NCBI GenBank assembly: GCA_020621985.1
Contig: JAHRYS010000001.1
Span: 248,001 to 312,000, forward strand
Origin: Candidatus Ferrigenium altingense
GTDB taxonomy: Bacteria > Pseudomonadota > Gammaproteobacteria > Burkholderiales > Gallionellaceae
DNA: 64,000 nt
Direction of reading: 5' to 3'
Made by a program: the position numbers and the translations under genes. The notes under the pieces were generated by a model, which saw only the letters and a program-made list of their open reading frames with translations, had not been told where the DNA came from and searched no databases. Of this stretch, positions 40,392 through 50,505 are shown piece after piece; position 1 is the stretch's first letter; every line of letters begins with the position of its first letter.

Positions 40392-41021
40392 TTGGCTAGA
40401 AATCTTGATGCAAAATGCCGTCAGTGCCGCCGCGAAGGCGAGAAGCTGTTCCTGAAGGGCGAAAAATGTTTTACCGATAAATGTGGTGTTGAGCGCAGGG
40501 CTTATCCGCCCGGCCAGCACGGACAGAAAAAGAATACCCGTCTGTCCGAGTACGGCGGCCAGTTGCGTGAAAAGCAGAAAGTTCGCCGCATTTACGGCGT
40601 GCTGGAAAAGCAATTCCGCCTGACTTACAAGCAAGCGGAAAGCCAACGCGGCATCACCGGCGAAAGCTTGTTGCAGATTCTGGAATCGCGTTTGGATAAT
40701 GTTTCCTATCGTATGGGTTTCGGCGCGTCGCGTGCCGAAGCGCGTCAGGTGGTTCGCCATAATGGCGTTCTGGTAAATGGCAAGCGCGTCAATATTCCTT
40801 CCTATCAAGTACGCCCCGGCGACGTGGTTGAAGTGGCCGAAAAATCCAGGACGCATCTGCGCATCAAGGCTGCACTGGCTGCGGCCGAACAGCGCGGTTT
40901 TCCGGAATGGATTGAAATGGACACCAAAGCGCTTAAGGGAACATATAAAGCCAAGCCACAACGTGCCGAACTGCCTGCAACCATCAACGAGCATCTCGTG
41001 GTTGAGTTGTATTCCAAGTAA
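40392..41021 (+). CDS. rpsD: 30S ribosomal protein S4 (TTG start)
   Basis: A 209-residue 16S assembly protein and translational repressor of the alpha operon in E. coli. The TTG start gives [20 protein letters not shown], which is the normal N-terminus, and GGGAG lies 7 nt upstream. The C-C-C cluster near the N-terminus is partly present (CRQC, CFTDKC). It contains the S4 domain ([20 protein letters not shown]). The rare start codon is notable because this protein controls its own operon. Confidence 0.96.
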   Translation: MARNLDAKCRQCRREGEKLFLKGEKCFTDKCGVERRAYPPGQHGQKKNTRLSEYGGQLREKQKVRRIYGVLEKQFRLTYKQAESQRGITGESLLQILESRLDNVSYRMGFGASRAEARQVVRHNGVLVNGKRVNIPSYQVRPGDVVEVAEKSRTHLRIKAALAAAEQRGFPEWIEMDTKALKGTYKAKPQRAELPATINEHLVVELYSK

Positions 41022-41038
41022 TCCACGTGGAGTAGCGT

Positions 41039-42007
41039 ATGCCTAAGAATGAATTTTTAAAGCCCCGCATCATTGATGTGCAAAAGATTTCCGCCACCCA
41101 GGCCAAGGTGGTGATGGAGCCTTTTGAGCGTGGCTACGGCCACACATTGGGTAATGCATTGCGCCGTATCCTGTTGTCATCCATGCCTGGCGCCGCGCCG
41201 ACCGAAGTGAAGATGGCCGGCGTGTTGCACGAGTATGCAACCATTGACGGCGTGCAGGAAGATGTCGTAGATATCCTGCTGAACCTGAAGGGCGTGGTAC
41301 TGCGTCTGCATAATACTCATGAAGTCGTGCTGACCCTCAAGAAAGAAGGCCATGGCGTAGTGACTGCTGCCGATATCAGCGGCAACGCCGATGTCGAAGT
41401 GGTCAATCCGGATCACGTGATTGCGCATCTGACTGCCGGCGGCAAGCTGGATATGCAGATCAAGGTTGAGCAGGGACATGGCTATGTTTCGGCAAATGCC
41501 CGCCAGGTATCGAGCGAAACGCGTGCCGTCGGGCATATCGCGCTGGACGCATCGTTCAGCCCGGTCAGCCGCGTCAGCTACGCAGTTGAAAGCGCGCGTG
41601 TCGAGCAGCGCACCGACCTTGACAAGCTGGTGATGAATATCGAAACCAATGGTGCCATTGACCCTGAGCAGGCGATCCGCAATGCGGCGCGTATCCTGGT
41701 CGATCAATTCTCCGTGTTCGCCGCTTTGGAAGGTACCGAGCCGGTCGTCGAGAAGGTGCAAGCGCCCAAGGTTGACCCGATCCTGTTGCGTCCGGTGGAT
41801 GATCTGGAACTGACCCCGCGTTCTTCCAACTGCCTCAAGGCACAAAGCATCCACTATATCGGCGACCTGATTCAATACACCGAAAACGACCTGTTGCGTA
41901 CCCCGAATCTGGGCCGCAAGTCGCTGAACGAGATCAAGCAGGTTCTCGCCGAGCACAACTTGTCGCTGGGCATGAAGCTGGAAAACTGGCCTGTAGCCGC
42001 CGCTTAA
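41039..42007 (+). CDS. rpoA: RNA polymerase alpha subunit
   Basis: A 322-residue subunit. The N-terminal assembly domain has [20 protein letters not shown], a linker lies at about 235-250, and the C-terminal domain has [20 protein letters not shown] and [20 protein letters not shown], which contacts UP elements and activators. It sits between rpsD and rplQ as usual. Confidence 0.98.
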   Translation: MPKNEFLKPRIIDVQKISATQAKVVMEPFERGYGHTLGNALRRILLSSMPGAAPTEVKMAGVLHEYATIDGVQEDVVDILLNLKGVVLRLHNTHEVVLTLKKEGHGVVTAADISGNADVEVVNPDHVIAHLTAGGKLDMQIKVEQGHGYVSANARQVSSETRAVGHIALDASFSPVSRVSYAVESARVEQRTDLDKLVMNIETNGAIDPEQAIRNAARILVDQFSVFAALEGTEPVVEKVQAPKVDPILLRPVDDLELTPRSSNCLKAQSIHYIGDLIQYTENDLLRTPNLGRKSLNEIKQVLAEHNLSLGMKLENWPVAAA

Positions 42008-42060
42008 AGCAGCGAAACAAAATAGAAGTCCAAGAAAATCTGAAGTAAGAGAGGCAAATC

Positions 42061-42447
42061 ATGCGTCACCGTTTAGGCTTAAGAAAACTCAACCGCACCA
42101 GCAGCCACCGTCTGGCGATGTTCCGCAACATGACCGTGTCGCTGTTGCGTCACGAACTCATCAAGACCACGCTGCCCAAGGCCAAGGAACTGCGCCGCGT
42201 CGCAGAACCCATCCTGACGCTGGGCAAGACCCCGAGTCTGGCGAACCGCCGTCTGGCATTTGCCCGTCTGCGCGATCGTGAAATGGTTACCAAGCTGTTC
42301 GATGAACTCGGCCCGCGCTACGCGGCACGCAACGGCGGCTACCTGCGCATTCTCAAGTTCGGTTTCCGCCAGGGCGACAATGCCCCGATGGCGCTGATCG
42401 AACTGATGGATCGCCCGGCAGAAGCCACAGCTGTTGATGTCGAGTAA
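42061..42447 (+). CDS. rplQ: 50S ribosomal protein L17
   Basis: A 128-residue tunnel-exit protein. It starts [20 protein letters not shown] and contains [20 protein letters not shown] and [20 protein letters not shown]. Last gene of the long ribosomal block, followed by a terminator. Confidence 0.98.
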   Translation: MRHRLGLRKLNRTSSHRLAMFRNMTVSLLRHELIKTTLPKAKELRRVAEPILTLGKTPSLANRRLAFARLRDREMVTKLFDELGPRYAARNGGYLRILKFGFRQGDNAPMALIELMDRPAEATAVDVE

Positions 42448-42499
42448 TTAGCGCATCCGCTCATGCTGGGCACGTCGAAAGATGTTTCAGCATTAAACG

Positions 42500-42526
42500 A
42501 AAAGCCGGACTTGTCCGGCTTTTTGT
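42500..42526 (+). terminator. Terminator of the alpha operon
   Basis: AAAAGCCGGAC, a TT loop and GTCCGGCTTTTTG form a GC-rich hairpin with a T run 53 nt after rplQ. Confidence 0.9.
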
Positions 42527-42555
42527 ATTTTCAACACGATTAACAGGAGAGACTC

Positions 42556-43533
42556 ATGGCAAACTGGTTCGCAGACAACTCCCTATCCATAGGCCACACG
42601 CCGCTGGTGCGCCTCAACCGCATCACCGATGGCGCGCCCGCCACCATCCTCGCCAAGATCGAGGGGCGCAATCCCGCCTACTCCGTCAAATGCCGCATCG
42701 GCGCGGCGATGGTCGCGGATGCCGAAAAGCGCGGCCTGCTTGGCCCGGGCAAGAAACTCGTCGAGCCGACCAGCGGCAACACCGGCATCGCGCTGGCCTT
42801 TGTCGCCGCCGCGCGCGGCATCCCGCTAACCCTGACCATGCCGGAAACCATGAGCATCGAACGGCGCAAGCTGCTGGTTGCGTTCGGCGCCACCTTGGTG
42901 CTGACCGAAGGGGCCAAAGGCATGAACGGCGCGATCGCCAAGGCCGAAGAAATCGCCGCCTCCGACCCGGAGCACTACGTTCTGCTGCAACAGTTCAAGA
43001 ATCCGGCCAACCCTGCCATCCACGAACAAACCACCGGCCCGGAAATCTGGGACGACACCGACGGCAAGGTCGATATTTTCGTCTCCGGGGTCGGCACCGG
43101 CGGCACGATTACCGGCGTATCGCGCTACATCAAGAATACCAGAGGCAAAGCCATCACCTCGGTTGCGGTCGAGCCAACCGCCAGCCCTGTCCTCACCCAG
43201 CAGCGCGCCGGCGAGCCGCTGAAACCCGGCCCGCACAAAATCCAGGGCCTCGGCGCAGGCTTCGTGCCGGACACCCTCGACATGTCGCTGGTGGACGAGA
43301 TCGAGCAAGTGACCAACGAAGACGCGGTGCTGTATGCCCGCCGTCTGGCGCATGAAGAAGGCATCCTGTCCGGCATCTCCAGCGGTGCAGCGGTCGCTGC
43401 CGCAGTGCGCCAGGCCAACCGCCCCGAGAATGCGGGCAAGACCATCGTCGTCATCCTGCCCGACTCCGGCGAACGCTATCTCAGCTCGATCCTGTTCGAG
43501 GGGATGTTTGACGAGAAGGGAATGGCTGCATAA
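42556..43533 (+). CDS. cysK: Cysteine synthase A (O-acetylserine sulfhydrylase)
   Basis: A 325-residue PLP enzyme that makes cysteine from O-acetylserine and sulfide in the cytoplasm. The PLP lysine is K45 in [11 protein letters not shown], the substrate loop is P71-TSGNTG, and the phosphate cup is [16 protein letters not shown]. The match is to CysK rather than Cys[33 protein letters not shown] and [11 protein letters not shown] are shared. AACAGGAG lies before the ATG. Confidence 0.95.
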   Translation: MANWFADNSLSIGHTPLVRLNRITDGAPATILAKIEGRNPAYSVKCRIGAAMVADAEKRGLLGPGKKLVEPTSGNTGIALAFVAAARGIPLTLTMPETMSIERRKLLVAFGATLVLTEGAKGMNGAIAKAEEIAASDPEHYVLLQQFKNPANPAIHEQTTGPEIWDDTDGKVDIFVSGVGTGGTITGVSRYIKNTRGKAITSVAVEPTASPVLTQQRAGEPLKPGPHKIQGLGAGFVPDTLDMSLVDEIEQVTNEDAVLYARRLAHEEGILSGISSGAAVAAAVRQANRPENAGKTIVVILPDSGERYLSSILFEGMFDEKGMAA

Positions 43534-43540
43534 TTCTGTA

Positions 43541-43561
43541 GGGGCGCGATTCATCGCGCCC
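43541..43561 (+). terminator. Palindrome / probable terminator after cysK
   Basis: GGGCGCGAT-TC-ATCGCGCCC is followed by TTCTTCT, 8 nt after the cysK stop. Such GTAGGGGCGCGAT palindromes are also common as dispersed repeats, so it may serve both as repeat and terminator. Confidence 0.6.
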
Positions 43562-43589
43562 TTCTTCTGGTGCATGAATAGCGCAGTTT

Positions 43590-43673
43590 GTAGGGCGCAA
43601 TAACCAAAGCGCATTGCGCCGTATGCATTTATCGATCATTCGGCGCAATGCGCTTCGCTTATTGACGCCCTAC
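43590..43673. repeat. 84-bp palindromic repeat, copy 1 (GTAGGGCGCAATAA family)
   Basis: The ends GTAGGGCG-CAATAA and TTATTG-ACGCCCTAC are inverted repeats. An inner pair, GCGCATTGCGCC and GGCGCAATGCGC, lies inside them. A second copy in the same orientation is at 44147-44229, and together they flank arfB. Confidence 0.85.
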
Positions 43674-43705
43674 ATGGTTATTGCTGTTTCGAAAGAGTAA
43701 TGAAA

Positions 43706-44119
43706 TTACTCGCTGACCTTGCCCCGCAACGCCTTCAGTTGGCCGCGTTGCGTTTTACCTTCGATGCGCCTTTTAACCGAACTTCTGGTCGGCTTGGTTG
43801 CGGTGCGCTTCTTGGGTGTGATGCCTGCGCTTCTGATCAAAGCCTGAAGCCGCGCAAGCGCATCCTCCCGGTTCTTCTCCTGGCTGCGATAGCGCTGCGC
43901 CTTGATGACGATGATCCCGTCGCCGGAGATGCGCCGGTCGGTTAGCTGCCGGAGTTTTTCCTTGTAGTCATCCGGCAGTGACGACGCATTGATGTCAAAG
44001 CGCAGATGAATCGCGGTCGAGACCTTGTTGACGTTCTGGCCGCCCGCACCCTGCGCCCGGATCGCATGCAATTCGATCTCGGCATCGGGGATGGCAATGA
44101 GCCTGGATATTCTCAACAT
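43706..44119 (-). CDS. arfB: ArfB, alternative ribosome-rescue peptidyl-tRNA hydrolase
   Basis: A 137-residue protein homologous to the catalytic domain of release factors. The G26-G27-Q28 motif ([13 protein letters not shown]) hydrolyses peptidyl-tRNA on ribosomes stalled at mRNA ends. The basic C-terminal tail ([20 protein letters not shown]) is the part that enters the empty mRNA channel. It lacks the codon-reading domain of RF1/RF2. I start at MLRISR (44119); the longer frame to 44164 reads out of the flanking repeat. The gene is an isolated cassette between two copies of an 84-bp repeat. Confidence 0.93.
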   Translation of the reverse strand: MLRISRLIAIPDAEIELHAIRAQGAGGQNVNKVSTAIHLRFDINASSLPDDYKEKLRQLTDRRISGDGIIVIKAQRYRSQEKNREDALARLQALIRSAGITPKKRTATKPTRSSVKRRIEGKTQRGQLKALRGKVSE

Positions 44120-44146
44120 CGGTTGCGCTATGCCTTTATTGGGTTT

Positions 44147-44229
44147 GTAGGGCGCAATAACCAATGGGCATTGCGCCGTATGTGCTGATGTTCATCCGGC
44201 GCAATGCGCTTTGCTTATTGACGCCCTAC
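44147..44229. repeat. 83-bp palindromic repeat, copy 2 (GTAGGGCGCAATAA family)
   Basis: Same ends (GTAGGGCGCAATAACCAA... and TTATTGACGCCCTAC) and inner palindrome as the copy at 43590-43673. The central loops differ (TATGTGCTGATGTTCATC here). It fills the gap between the uvrA and arfB genes. Confidence 0.85.
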
Positions 44230-44249
44230 GATTTATGCGATGACGGGCT

Positions 44250-47072
44250 CTATCGCTTTTTCATCGCCTGCTTCAAATATTTCCCCGTCACGCTGTTCTT
44301 GTCTTTGGCGATGTCTTTCGGCGCGCCTTCCGCGATGATGCGGCCGCCGCCGTCGCCGCCTTCCGGGCCGAGGTCGATCACCCAGTCGGCGGTCTTGATC
44401 ACGTCGAGGTTGTGCTCGATCACCACCACGGTGTTGCCCTGGTCGCGCAGCTTGTGGATCACCTTGAGCAGCAGCGCGATGTCGTGGAAATGCAGGCCGG
44501 TGGTCGGCTCGTCGAGGATGTACAGGGTGCGCCCGGTGTCGCGCTTGGATAATTCGAGCGACAGTTTGACGCGCTGCGCCTCGCCGCCGGACAGCGTGGT
44601 GGCGGATTGCCCGAGCGTGATATAGCCGAGGCCGACGTCGAGCAGGGTTTGCAGCTTGCGCGCGATGACCGGCACGGGCTTGAAGAATTCATACGCCTGC
44701 TCGACGGTCATCTGCAAAATCTGGTGGATGTTTTTGCCCTTGTACTGGATCTCCAGCGTCTCGCGGTTGTAGCGCTGGCTGTGGCACACGTCGCACGGCA
44801 CATACACGTCCGGCAGGAAGTGCATCTCCACCTTGATCATGCCGTCGCCCTGGCAGGATTCGCAGCGCCCGCCCTTGACGTTGAACGAAAAGCGCCCCGG
44901 CCCGTAGCCGCGTTCGCGCGCCGACGGCACCCCGGCGAACAGCTCGCGGATCGGCGTGAACAGGCCGGTATAGGTCGCGGGGTTGGAGCGCGGCGTGCGC
45001 CCGATTGGGCTTTGATCGACGTTGATCGCCTTGTCGAAAAATTCCAGCCCGCTGATTTCGGCATGAGGCGCGGGTTCGGTGTTGCTGCCATACAGATGCT
45101 GCGCGACGGCGGGATACAGCGTGTCGTTGATCAGCGTGGATTTGCCGGAACCCGACACGCCGGTGACGCACACCAGCAGGCCGACCGGCAGATTTAGCGT
45201 GATGTCCTTCAGGTTGTTGCCGGAAGCGCCGACGATGTGCAGCATGCGTTCCGGGTCGGGCTTGAGAGATTTTTCCGGCATCGGGATGCTGCGGCGGCCG
45301 GTCAGATAATCGCCGGTGAGCGACTGCTCGCTCTGGCAGATTTCTTCCGGCGTACCCTGCGCGACGACCAGCCCGCCGTGCTCGCCCGCACCTGGCCCCA
45401 TGTCCACCACGTAGTCGGCATGGCGGATCGCCTCCTCGTCGTGCTCGACCACGATCACGCTGTTGCCCATGTCGCGCAGCTTCTTCAGCGTTTGCAGCAG
45501 GCGGTTGTTGTCGCGCTGGTGCAGGCCGATGGACGGCTCGTCGAGCACGTACATCACGCCGGTCAGGCCGGAGCCGATCTGCGACGCGAGGCGGATGCGC
45601 TGCGCCTCGCCGCCGGACAGCGTCTCGGCGGAGCGCTCCAGCGACAGGTAATCCAGCCCGACGTTGTTCAGGAAGGTCAGGCGGCTGGCGATTTCCAGCA
45701 CGATCTTTTCCGCGATCGCCCGCTTGTGGCCTTGCAGCTTCAAGCCCTGGAAGAAAGTCAGCGCATGCTTCAGCGGCAGCGCGCTGATCTCGTACAGGTT
45801 CATTTCCGCGACGCGCACATGGCGCGCTTCCAGGCGCAGGCGCGTACCCTTGCATTCCGGGCAGGGGCAACTGTTCAGGTATTTCGCCAGCTCCTCGCGC
45901 ACGGCGGGCGAGTCGGTCTCCTTGTAGCGGCGTTCCAGATTATTGACGATGCCCTCGAAGGCATGTTCGCGCAGCATCGGCTTGCCGCGCTCGTTGATGT
46001 ACTGGAACGCGATCTCGGTCCTGCCGCTGCCGTACAGGATCACCTGCTGAATCTTCTCCGGCAGGCTCTCGAACGACTGCTCGATGTCGAAGCCGTAATG
46101 CTTCGCCAGGCCGGCGAGCAACTGGTGATAGAACTGGTTGCGCCGATCCCAGCCCTTGATCGCGCCGGAGCTTAACGACATCTGCGGGAAGGCGACGATG
46201 CGTTTCGGGTCGAAGAAGCTGATGTTGCCGAGGCCGTCGCACTTCGGGCATGCGCCCATCGGATTGTTGAACGAGAACAGGCGCGGTTCCAGTTCCGGCA
46301 GCGAGTAGCTGCAAATCGGGCAGGCGAATTTCGCCGAGAACAGATGCTCTTTGTCCGTATCCATTTCCACCGCCAGCGCGCGGCCTTCGGCGTGGCGCAG
46401 TGCGGTCTCGAACGATTCGGCCAAACGCTGCTTGGCTTCCGCACTGACCTTCAGCCGATCCACCACGATCTCTATCGTGTGTTTCCTGTTCTTCTCCAGC
46501 TTCGGCAAGGCGTCGATCTCGTAAACTTTGCCGTTGATGCGCAGCCGTGTAAAACCCTGCGCGCGCAGCTCGTCGAACAAATCCAGTTGCTCGCCCTTGC
46601 GCTCCACCACCAAAGGAGAAAGAATCATCACCTTCGTGCCTTCCGGCAGCTCCAGCACATGATCCACCATCTGGCCTACCGACTGTGCCGCCAGCACCAG
46701 GTCGTGCTGCGGGCAATACGGGTCGCCCGCGCGCGCGAACAGCAGCCGCAGGTAATCGTGTATCTCGGTGACCGTGCCGACCGTCGAGCGCGGGTTGTGC
46801 GACGTGGCCTTCTGCTCGATCGCGATCGCGGGCGACAGGCCCTCGATCAGATCCACGTCGGGCTTTTCCATCAGCTGCAAAAACTGCCGCGCGTACGCCG
46901 ACAGCGATTCGACATAACGGCGCTGCCCCTCGGCATACAAGGTGTCGAAAGCGAGTGAGGACTTGCCCGAACCGGACAGCCCGGTGATCACCACCAGCTT
47001 ATGCCGCGGCAGATCGAGGCTGATGTTCTTCAGGTTATGCGTGCGTGCGCCGCGAATCTTGATTTGTTCCAT
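44250..47072 (-). CDS. uvrA: UvrA, excinuclease ABC damage-recognition subunit
   Basis: A 940-residue ATPase dimer that finds bulky DNA lesions and loads UvrB. It has two ABC modules. The first Walker A is G31-LSGSGKSS, the second [10 protein letters not shown]. Signature LSGGEAQR occurs twice, with LDEPSIGLH and LDEPTTGLH. Zinc-binding cysteines are seen in [14 protein letters not shown]...CPKCDG and in CESCQGDG...CDVCHSQRY. The start [14 protein letters not shown] at 47072 is typical; the upstream extension is not. Length is normal. Confidence 0.98.
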   Translation of the reverse strand: MEQIKIRGARTHNLKNISLDLPRHKLVVITGLSGSGKSSLAFDTLYAEGQRRYVESLSAYARQFLQLMEKPDVDLIEGLSPAIAIEQKATSHNPRSTVGTVTEIHDYLRLLFARAGDPYCPQHDLVLAAQSVGQMVDHVLELPEGTKVMILSPLVVERKGEQLDLFDELRAQGFTRLRINGKVYEIDALPKLEKNRKHTIEIVVDRLKVSAEAKQRLAESFETALRHAEGRALAVEMDTDKEHLFSAKFACPICSYSLPELEPRLFSFNNPMGACPKCDGLGNISFFDPKRIVAFPQMSLSSGAIKGWDRRNQFYHQLLAGLAKHYGFDIEQSFESLPEKIQQVILYGSGRTEIAFQYINERGKPMLREHAFEGIVNNLERRYKETDSPAVREELAKYLNSCPCPECKGTRLRLEARHVRVAEMNLYEISALPLKHALTFFQGLKLQGHKRAIAEKIVLEIASRLTFLNNVGLDYLSLERSAETLSGGEAQRIRLASQIGSGLTGVMYVLDEPSIGLHQRDNNRLLQTLKKLRDMGNSVIVVEHDEEAIRHADYVVDMGPGAGEHGGLVVAQGTPEEICQSEQSLTGDYLTGRRSIPMPEKSLKPDPERMLHIVGASGNNLKDITLNLPVGLLVCVTGVSGSGKSTLINDTLYPAVAQHLYGSNTEPAPHAEISGLEFFDKAINVDQSPIGRTPRSNPATYTGLFTPIRELFAGVPSARERGYGPGRFSFNVKGGRCESCQGDGMIKVEMHFLPDVYVPCDVCHSQRYNRETLEIQYKGKNIHQILQMTVEQAYEFFKPVPVIARKLQTLLDVGLGYITLGQSATTLSGGEAQRVKLSLELSKRDTGRTLYILDEPTTGLHFHDIALLLKVIHKLRDQGNTVVVIEHNLDVIKTADWVIDLGPEGGDGGGRIIAEGAPKDIAKDKNSVTGKYLKQAMKKR

Positions 47073-47171
47073 GCCAGGCTGCGAATGAGTAAAACGACCG
47101 GACAATATACGCGAATTCTGATGCTTTCCCAACCTGCGAAAGCACTAAGGAATTGGCTAACAGAAGGCATA

Positions 47172-47200
47172 TTGACGTGCGTAGTCGATGCGCGTAGATT
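47172..47200 (+). promoter_or_regulatory. Promoter of ccdAB
   Basis: TTGACG (47172-47177), a 17-nt spacer and TAGATT (47195-47200) lie 30 nt before the ccdA start. ATGCGC-type half-sites (GATGCGCGTAGATTATGCGC) overlap the -10 and may be the CcdA/CcdB operator. Confidence 0.55.
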
Positions 47201-47229
47201 ATGCGCATTACCAATGTTAAGGAAAAGCT

Positions 47230-47478
47230 GTGAGCAACCTTGTTTTCAACCCGACCGCCCCCAAAAAATCGGCTAACCTCAGCATTAACGCCGACCTCTT
47301 GCAGCAGGCGAAACAACTCAATATCAATCTTTCGCAAACGCTTGAGCAACATCTTGCCGAAATCGTCCGGCAAGCGCAGCGCGGCCAATGGCTGGCAGAG
47401 AACAAAAGCGCGCTGGATGAATATAACCGCCGCGTCGAATCGCGCGGCACGTTCAGCGACGGCCTGCGGCGGTTTTGA
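47230..47478 (+). CDS. ccdA: CcdA-type antitoxin (GTG start)
   Basis: An 82-residue antitoxin. The N-terminal ribbon-helix-helix part (KKSANLSINADLLQQAKQLN) binds DNA, and the C-terminal part (QWLAENKSALDEYNRRVESR, then GTFSDGLRRF) wraps the toxin. The GTG start has AAGGAAA 5 nt upstream. Its stop overlaps the toxin start (TGATG), as expected for a co-regulated pair. Confidence 0.93.
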   Translation: MSNLVFNPTAPKKSANLSINADLLQQAKQLNINLSQTLEQHLAEIVRQAQRGQWLAENKSALDEYNRRVESRGTFSDGLRRF

Positions 47479-47792
47479 TGGCACAGTTTGATGTTTACCT
47501 CAATCCGAATCTGGACACCTGCAAGGTCATTCCTTACCTGCTGGATGTTCAAGCCGATCTGCTGGATACGTTATCAACTCGTGTAGTGGTACCGCTCATT
47601 CTGGTGGACAAAATGGGGCTGGCAGCCAAATACCTCAATCCGCAGTTTAAGATCAAGGGGGAGGTTGTCGCGATGTCCACCGCAGAACTAGCGGGTATTT
47701 CCAACCGTTCACTGGGCGAAAAAGTAGCGTCGCTAAAAAACAAACGCAATGAAATCATTGCTGCCCTGGATTTGCTGTTTACCGGAATTTGA
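47478..47792 (+). CDS. ccdB: CcdB-type toxin (gyrase poison)
   Basis: A 104-residue toxin that, in its family, traps DNA gyrase. It starts MAQFDVYLNPNLDTCKVIPY and contains LLDVQADLLDTLSTRVVVPL and the C-terminal SLKNKRNEIIAALDLLFTGI, including the terminal residues important for gyrase binding. It looks intact. The pair is chromosomal here, between uvrA and two gene fragments. Confidence 0.93.
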   Translation: MAQFDVYLNPNLDTCKVIPYLLDVQADLLDTLSTRVVVPLILVDKMGLAAKYLNPQFKIKGEVVAMSTAELAGISNRSLGEKVASLKNKRNEIIAALDLLFTGI

Positions 47793-47797
47793 CGCTA

Positions 47798-47908
47798 GCC
47801 TCACAGCTATTGTTTGCGTCGTGGGAAAATGATGCTGACCCTTTGGGTACCCTGATTACGTTGGCAACGCGGGCGGGAAAGAAAGTCGAACTCAAGCTGA
47901 CGGCGTGA
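47798..47908 (+). pseudogene. C-terminal fragment of an antitoxin-like HTH protein
   Basis: The frame ending at 47908 reads ...WENDADPLGTLITLATRAGK followed by KVELKLTA and a stop. This pattern (a short helix, then AGKKVELKL) resembles the C-terminus of HigA/XRE-type antitoxins. There is no start codon or DNA-binding part, so it appears to be a remnant. The family assignment is tentative. Confidence 0.35.
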
Positions 47909-47955
47909 AACTGTGGTCTGTCCCCGATTGTTCGCAAAACCATGAGGAGCAATAA

Positions 47956-48183
47956 ATGAAACGTGACTGGGACTTGCTGAGAAAACAATTAACCGACATT
48001 GAAGAGGAACGCGATCCGCTAGCAGATTTTCCTGACGAACCTAGGTATGAAACCCAAACATGGGAAGAGTACGAGCAACAACTAAAGGAATACAAGGCCA
48101 TCGAAAATAGGCTTGGTGGCCATCTCGAGTTGCTTATTGAAAATGGGTATATAGATCTCAGGGTCAGCATCGAATATATCTGA
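47956..48183 (+). CDS. Short DUF2513-like protein, probably truncated
   Basis: A 75-residue protein beginning MKRDWDLLRKQLTDIEEE, which resembles the N-terminus of DUF2513 proteins (often in phages and islands). It then has a charged stretch (YEQQLKEYKAIENRL) and HLELLIENGYIDLRV. Family members usually continue for another 30-50 residues. GAGGAGC precedes the ATG. No function is known. Confidence 0.5.
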   Translation: MKRDWDLLRKQLTDIEEERDPLADFPDEPRYETQTWEEYEQQLKEYKAIENRLGGHLELLIENGYIDLRVSIEYI

Positions 48184-48310
48184 CGGAAACCTGGCATTGC
48201 TGAGAGTGAAGCCAAAGGTACCAGAGTCGAATTCTTTACTTCGAAACAGCTAAAGCCTCGCATTTAAATTTTCCAAGCCGCCAGTTGCCCCCGCACTATT
48301 CAAATCAAGC

Positions 48311-48365
48311 GTGCGCTGTGCGCACGTTTTCAGGTTGAGTTGTCGTGCGCACAGCGCACACTACC
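48311..48365. repeat. Palindromic repeat, GTGCGCTGTGCGCAC family, copy 1
   Basis: GTGCGCTGTGCGCACG and CGTGCGCACAGCGCAC are perfect inverted repeats with a 17-nt loop, followed by ACTACC. A homologous copy in the opposite orientation is at 56745-56803. Confidence 0.8.
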
Positions 48366-48388
48366 AAGCCGATAGGGCGAATAAGCTC

Positions 48389-48468
48389 GTAGGATGGGTG
48401 GAGCGCAGCGATACCCATCAATTTGTTACCGTGGAACGATGGGTATCGCTGCGCTCCACCCATCCTAC
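48389..48468. repeat. 80-bp palindromic repeat, GTAGGATGGGT family, uninterrupted copy
   Basis: GTAGGATGGGTGGAGCGCAG with CGATACCCATC and its reverse complement form long inverted arms around the loop AATTTGTTACCGTGGAAC. A second copy at 62834-62969 is interrupted by a 56-57 bp structured insert. Confidence 0.88.
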
Positions 48469-48568
48469 AAACTGAGCACCACCTATTCTGCTGCTCTTGC
48501 GCATATCTGTCGGCAAGCGCGGCGACCTGCTAAAATGCGCGACTTTTTGCACCTTTCCAAAATCACCC

Positions 48569-49945
48569 ATGCCTGCGACAAATACCATGACTGCGGTTGA
48601 ACGCCGCGCCAGCTTTGGCTTGGCGAGCATTTATGGCCTGCGCATGCTCGGGCTGTTCATCATCCTGCCGATCTTTGCGGTGTATTCGGAGCAGCTGCCC
48701 GGCGGCGAGAGTCATCTGCTGATGGGCATCGCGCTCGGCGCCTACGGGTTGACCCAGGCGATCCTGCAGCTCCCGGCCGGCTGGCTGTCCGACCGTTACG
48801 GGCGCAAGCCGGTCATTTACGGCGGCTTGCTGGTGTTTGCGCTGGGCAGTTTTATCGCCGCGTCGGCGGACAACATCTATTGGGTGATTGCCGGCCGTGC
48901 CATTCAGGGCGCGGGTGCGATCAATGCCGCGGTGATGGCGCTTACCGCCGACCTCACGCGCGAAGAAGTGCGCACCAGGGCGATGGCGATGATCGGCATG
49001 ACCATCGGCGTCACGTTCTCGCTGTCGCTGATTTTGTCCCCGGTGCTCAACGGCCTGCTCGGCGTGCCCGGCATCTTTGCGCTGACCGGCGTGCTGGCCG
49101 TGCTGGCCTTGCTGGTGGTGCGTTTCATGATTCCCGATCCGGCGATTACGCGCTTCCACAGCGACACCGAGGCGAACCGGAAACGTTTCGGCGAAGTGCT
49201 GCGCAACAAGGAATTGCTGCGCCTCGATTTCGGTATTTTCTCGGTGCATGCGATTCTGATGTCGGTGTTCATGCAGGTGCCGTTCCTGCTGCAGGCCGAT
49301 GATCTGGATGTGTCGCAGCACTGGAAGGTTTATCTGCCGGTGATGCTGGCGGCTTTTGTGCTGATGCTGCCGCTTATCATCATCTCGGAAAAGAAGGGCA
49401 AGGTGAAGCAGGTGTTCGTGCTGGCGATCGCGTTGTCGGTGCTCGCGCAATTCATGCTGCTGTTTGCGCAACATAGCCTGTGGGGCGTGACCGCCGGGCT
49501 GCTGGTATTTTTTACCGCGTTCAACGTGCTGGAAGCCAAGCTGCCCGCGCTGATCAGCGTGATCGCGCCGCTGTCCGCCAGGGGCACGGCGATGGGCGTA
49601 TACAGCAGCGTGCAGTTCCTCGGCGCGTTTTTCGGCGCGACAGTGGGCGGCGCGCTGATGCAGTTTGTCGGCGGCGATGCGGTGTTTGTGTTCGGCATCG
49701 TGCTGCTGCTGGTGTGGTTGGCGGTGGCCTCCGGCATGCAGCCTCCGGCGCCGGTGCGTACCCGGCTGTATCATTTGCCGGAAATGGATGACGCCGCTGC
49801 GGTAGAATTGCGCCAGCGTCTCGCGCAACTTCCCGGGGTGCGCGAAGTGATGGTGGTCGCAGCGGAAAATATGGCCTGCCTCAAGGTGGACAGGCACGGG
49901 TTTGACGAGGCGGCGGTGGAACAACTCATAGCGAAAGGAGCATGA
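48569..49945 (+). CDS. yajR: MFS transporter of the YajR type, with C-terminal YAM domain
   Basis: A 458-residue inner-membrane carrier with 12 predicted membrane segments. Motif A is [20 protein letters not shown] (about 70-90), followed by [38 protein letters not shown] and [20 protein letters not shown] match E. coli YajR. After the last membrane segment, residues about 395-458 form a soluble ferredoxin-like YAM domain ([20 protein letters not shown]). The substrate is unknown. An alternative ATG is at 48587. Neither has a clear ribosome binding site. Confidence 0.88.
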   Translation: MPATNTMTAVERRASFGLASIYGLRMLGLFIILPIFAVYSEQLPGGESHLLMGIALGAYGLTQAILQLPAGWLSDRYGRKPVIYGGLLVFALGSFIAASADNIYWVIAGRAIQGAGAINAAVMALTADLTREEVRTRAMAMIGMTIGVTFSLSLILSPVLNGLLGVPGIFALTGVLAVLALLVVRFMIPDPAITRFHSDTEANRKRFGEVLRNKELLRLDFGIFSVHAILMSVFMQVPFLLQADDLDVSQHWKVYLPVMLAAFVLMLPLIIISEKKGKVKQVFVLAIALSVLAQFMLLFAQHSLWGVTAGLLVFFTAFNVLEAKLPALISVIAPLSARGTAMGVYSSVQFLGAFFGATVGGALMQFVGGDAVFVFGIVLLLVWLAVASGMQPPAPVRTRLYHLPEMDDAAAVELRQRLAQLPGVREVMVVAAENMACLKVDRHGFDEAAVEQLIAKGA

Positions 49946-49946
49946 C

Positions 49947-50435
49947 ATGTCGGTGAACAAAGTGATTCTGATAGGCCGCCTGGGCAAAGACCCGGAAACG
50001 CGCTATATGACCAATGGCGAGGCGGTGACCAACGCCACGCTGGCGACTTCCGAAAACTGGAAGGACAAGAGCGGCGAGAAACAGGAAAAAACCGAGTGGC
50101 ATAATCTGGTGTTCTACCGCCGCCTCGCCGAGATCGCCGGCGAGTACCTGAAGAAAGGCTCGCAGATTTACGTCGAGGGCAAACTGCAAACCCGCAAGTG
50201 GCAGACCAAGGAAGGCCAGGATCGCTACACCACCGAGATCGTGGTCAACGAAATGACCATGCTCGGCGGGAAGTCATCCGGCGGCGGCAGTTTCGAAGTG
50301 GTGGAAAACGAGCGCAGCGAAGGTTCGAGCTCGCGGCCAAGCAAGCCCGCTTCCTCATCCGGCAGTGCTCCAGCCAAGGCCGCACCGGCGGCCAAGAGTA
50401 GCTTCGATAATTTCGACGACGATATTCCGTTCTAA
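49947..50435 (+). CDS. ssb: Single-stranded DNA-binding protein
   Basis: A 162-residue SSB. The OB-fold covers about residues 1-112 ([40 protein letters not shown]). A Ser/Pro/Ala-rich linker follows, then the acidic tip DNFDDDIPF that recruits repair and replication partners. It starts 1 nt after the MFS gene stop with AAAGGAG upstream, so the two are co-transcribed. uvrA lies nearby in opposite orientation, an association seen in many bacteria. Confidence 0.97.
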   Translation: MSVNKVILIGRLGKDPETRYMTNGEAVTNATLATSENWKDKSGEKQEKTEWHNLVFYRRLAEIAGEYLKKGSQIYVEGKLQTRKWQTKEGQDRYTTEIVVNEMTMLGGKSSGGGSFEVVENERSEGSSSRPSKPASSSGSAPAKAAPAAKSSFDNFDDDIPF

Positions 50436-50460
50436 AATATATTGATGTGGTTTTGATGTA

Positions 50461-50487
50461 ATGACGGCCGCATTTGCGGCCGTTTTA
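50461..50487 (+). terminator. Terminator after ssb
   Basis: ACGGCCGCA-TT-TGCGGCCGT is followed by TTTACG, 30 nt after the ssb stop. As a palindrome it may also serve the convergent gene on the minus strand. Confidence 0.8.
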
Positions 50488-50505
50488 CGTTGCTGAACGA
50501 GCCGG

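Noticed and set aside
44689-45870. 393-codon frame on the minus strand within uvrA
   Set aside because: It is an alternative reading frame of uvrA, Arg/Ala/Gly-rich and without homology, while uvrA itself is complete in the other frame.
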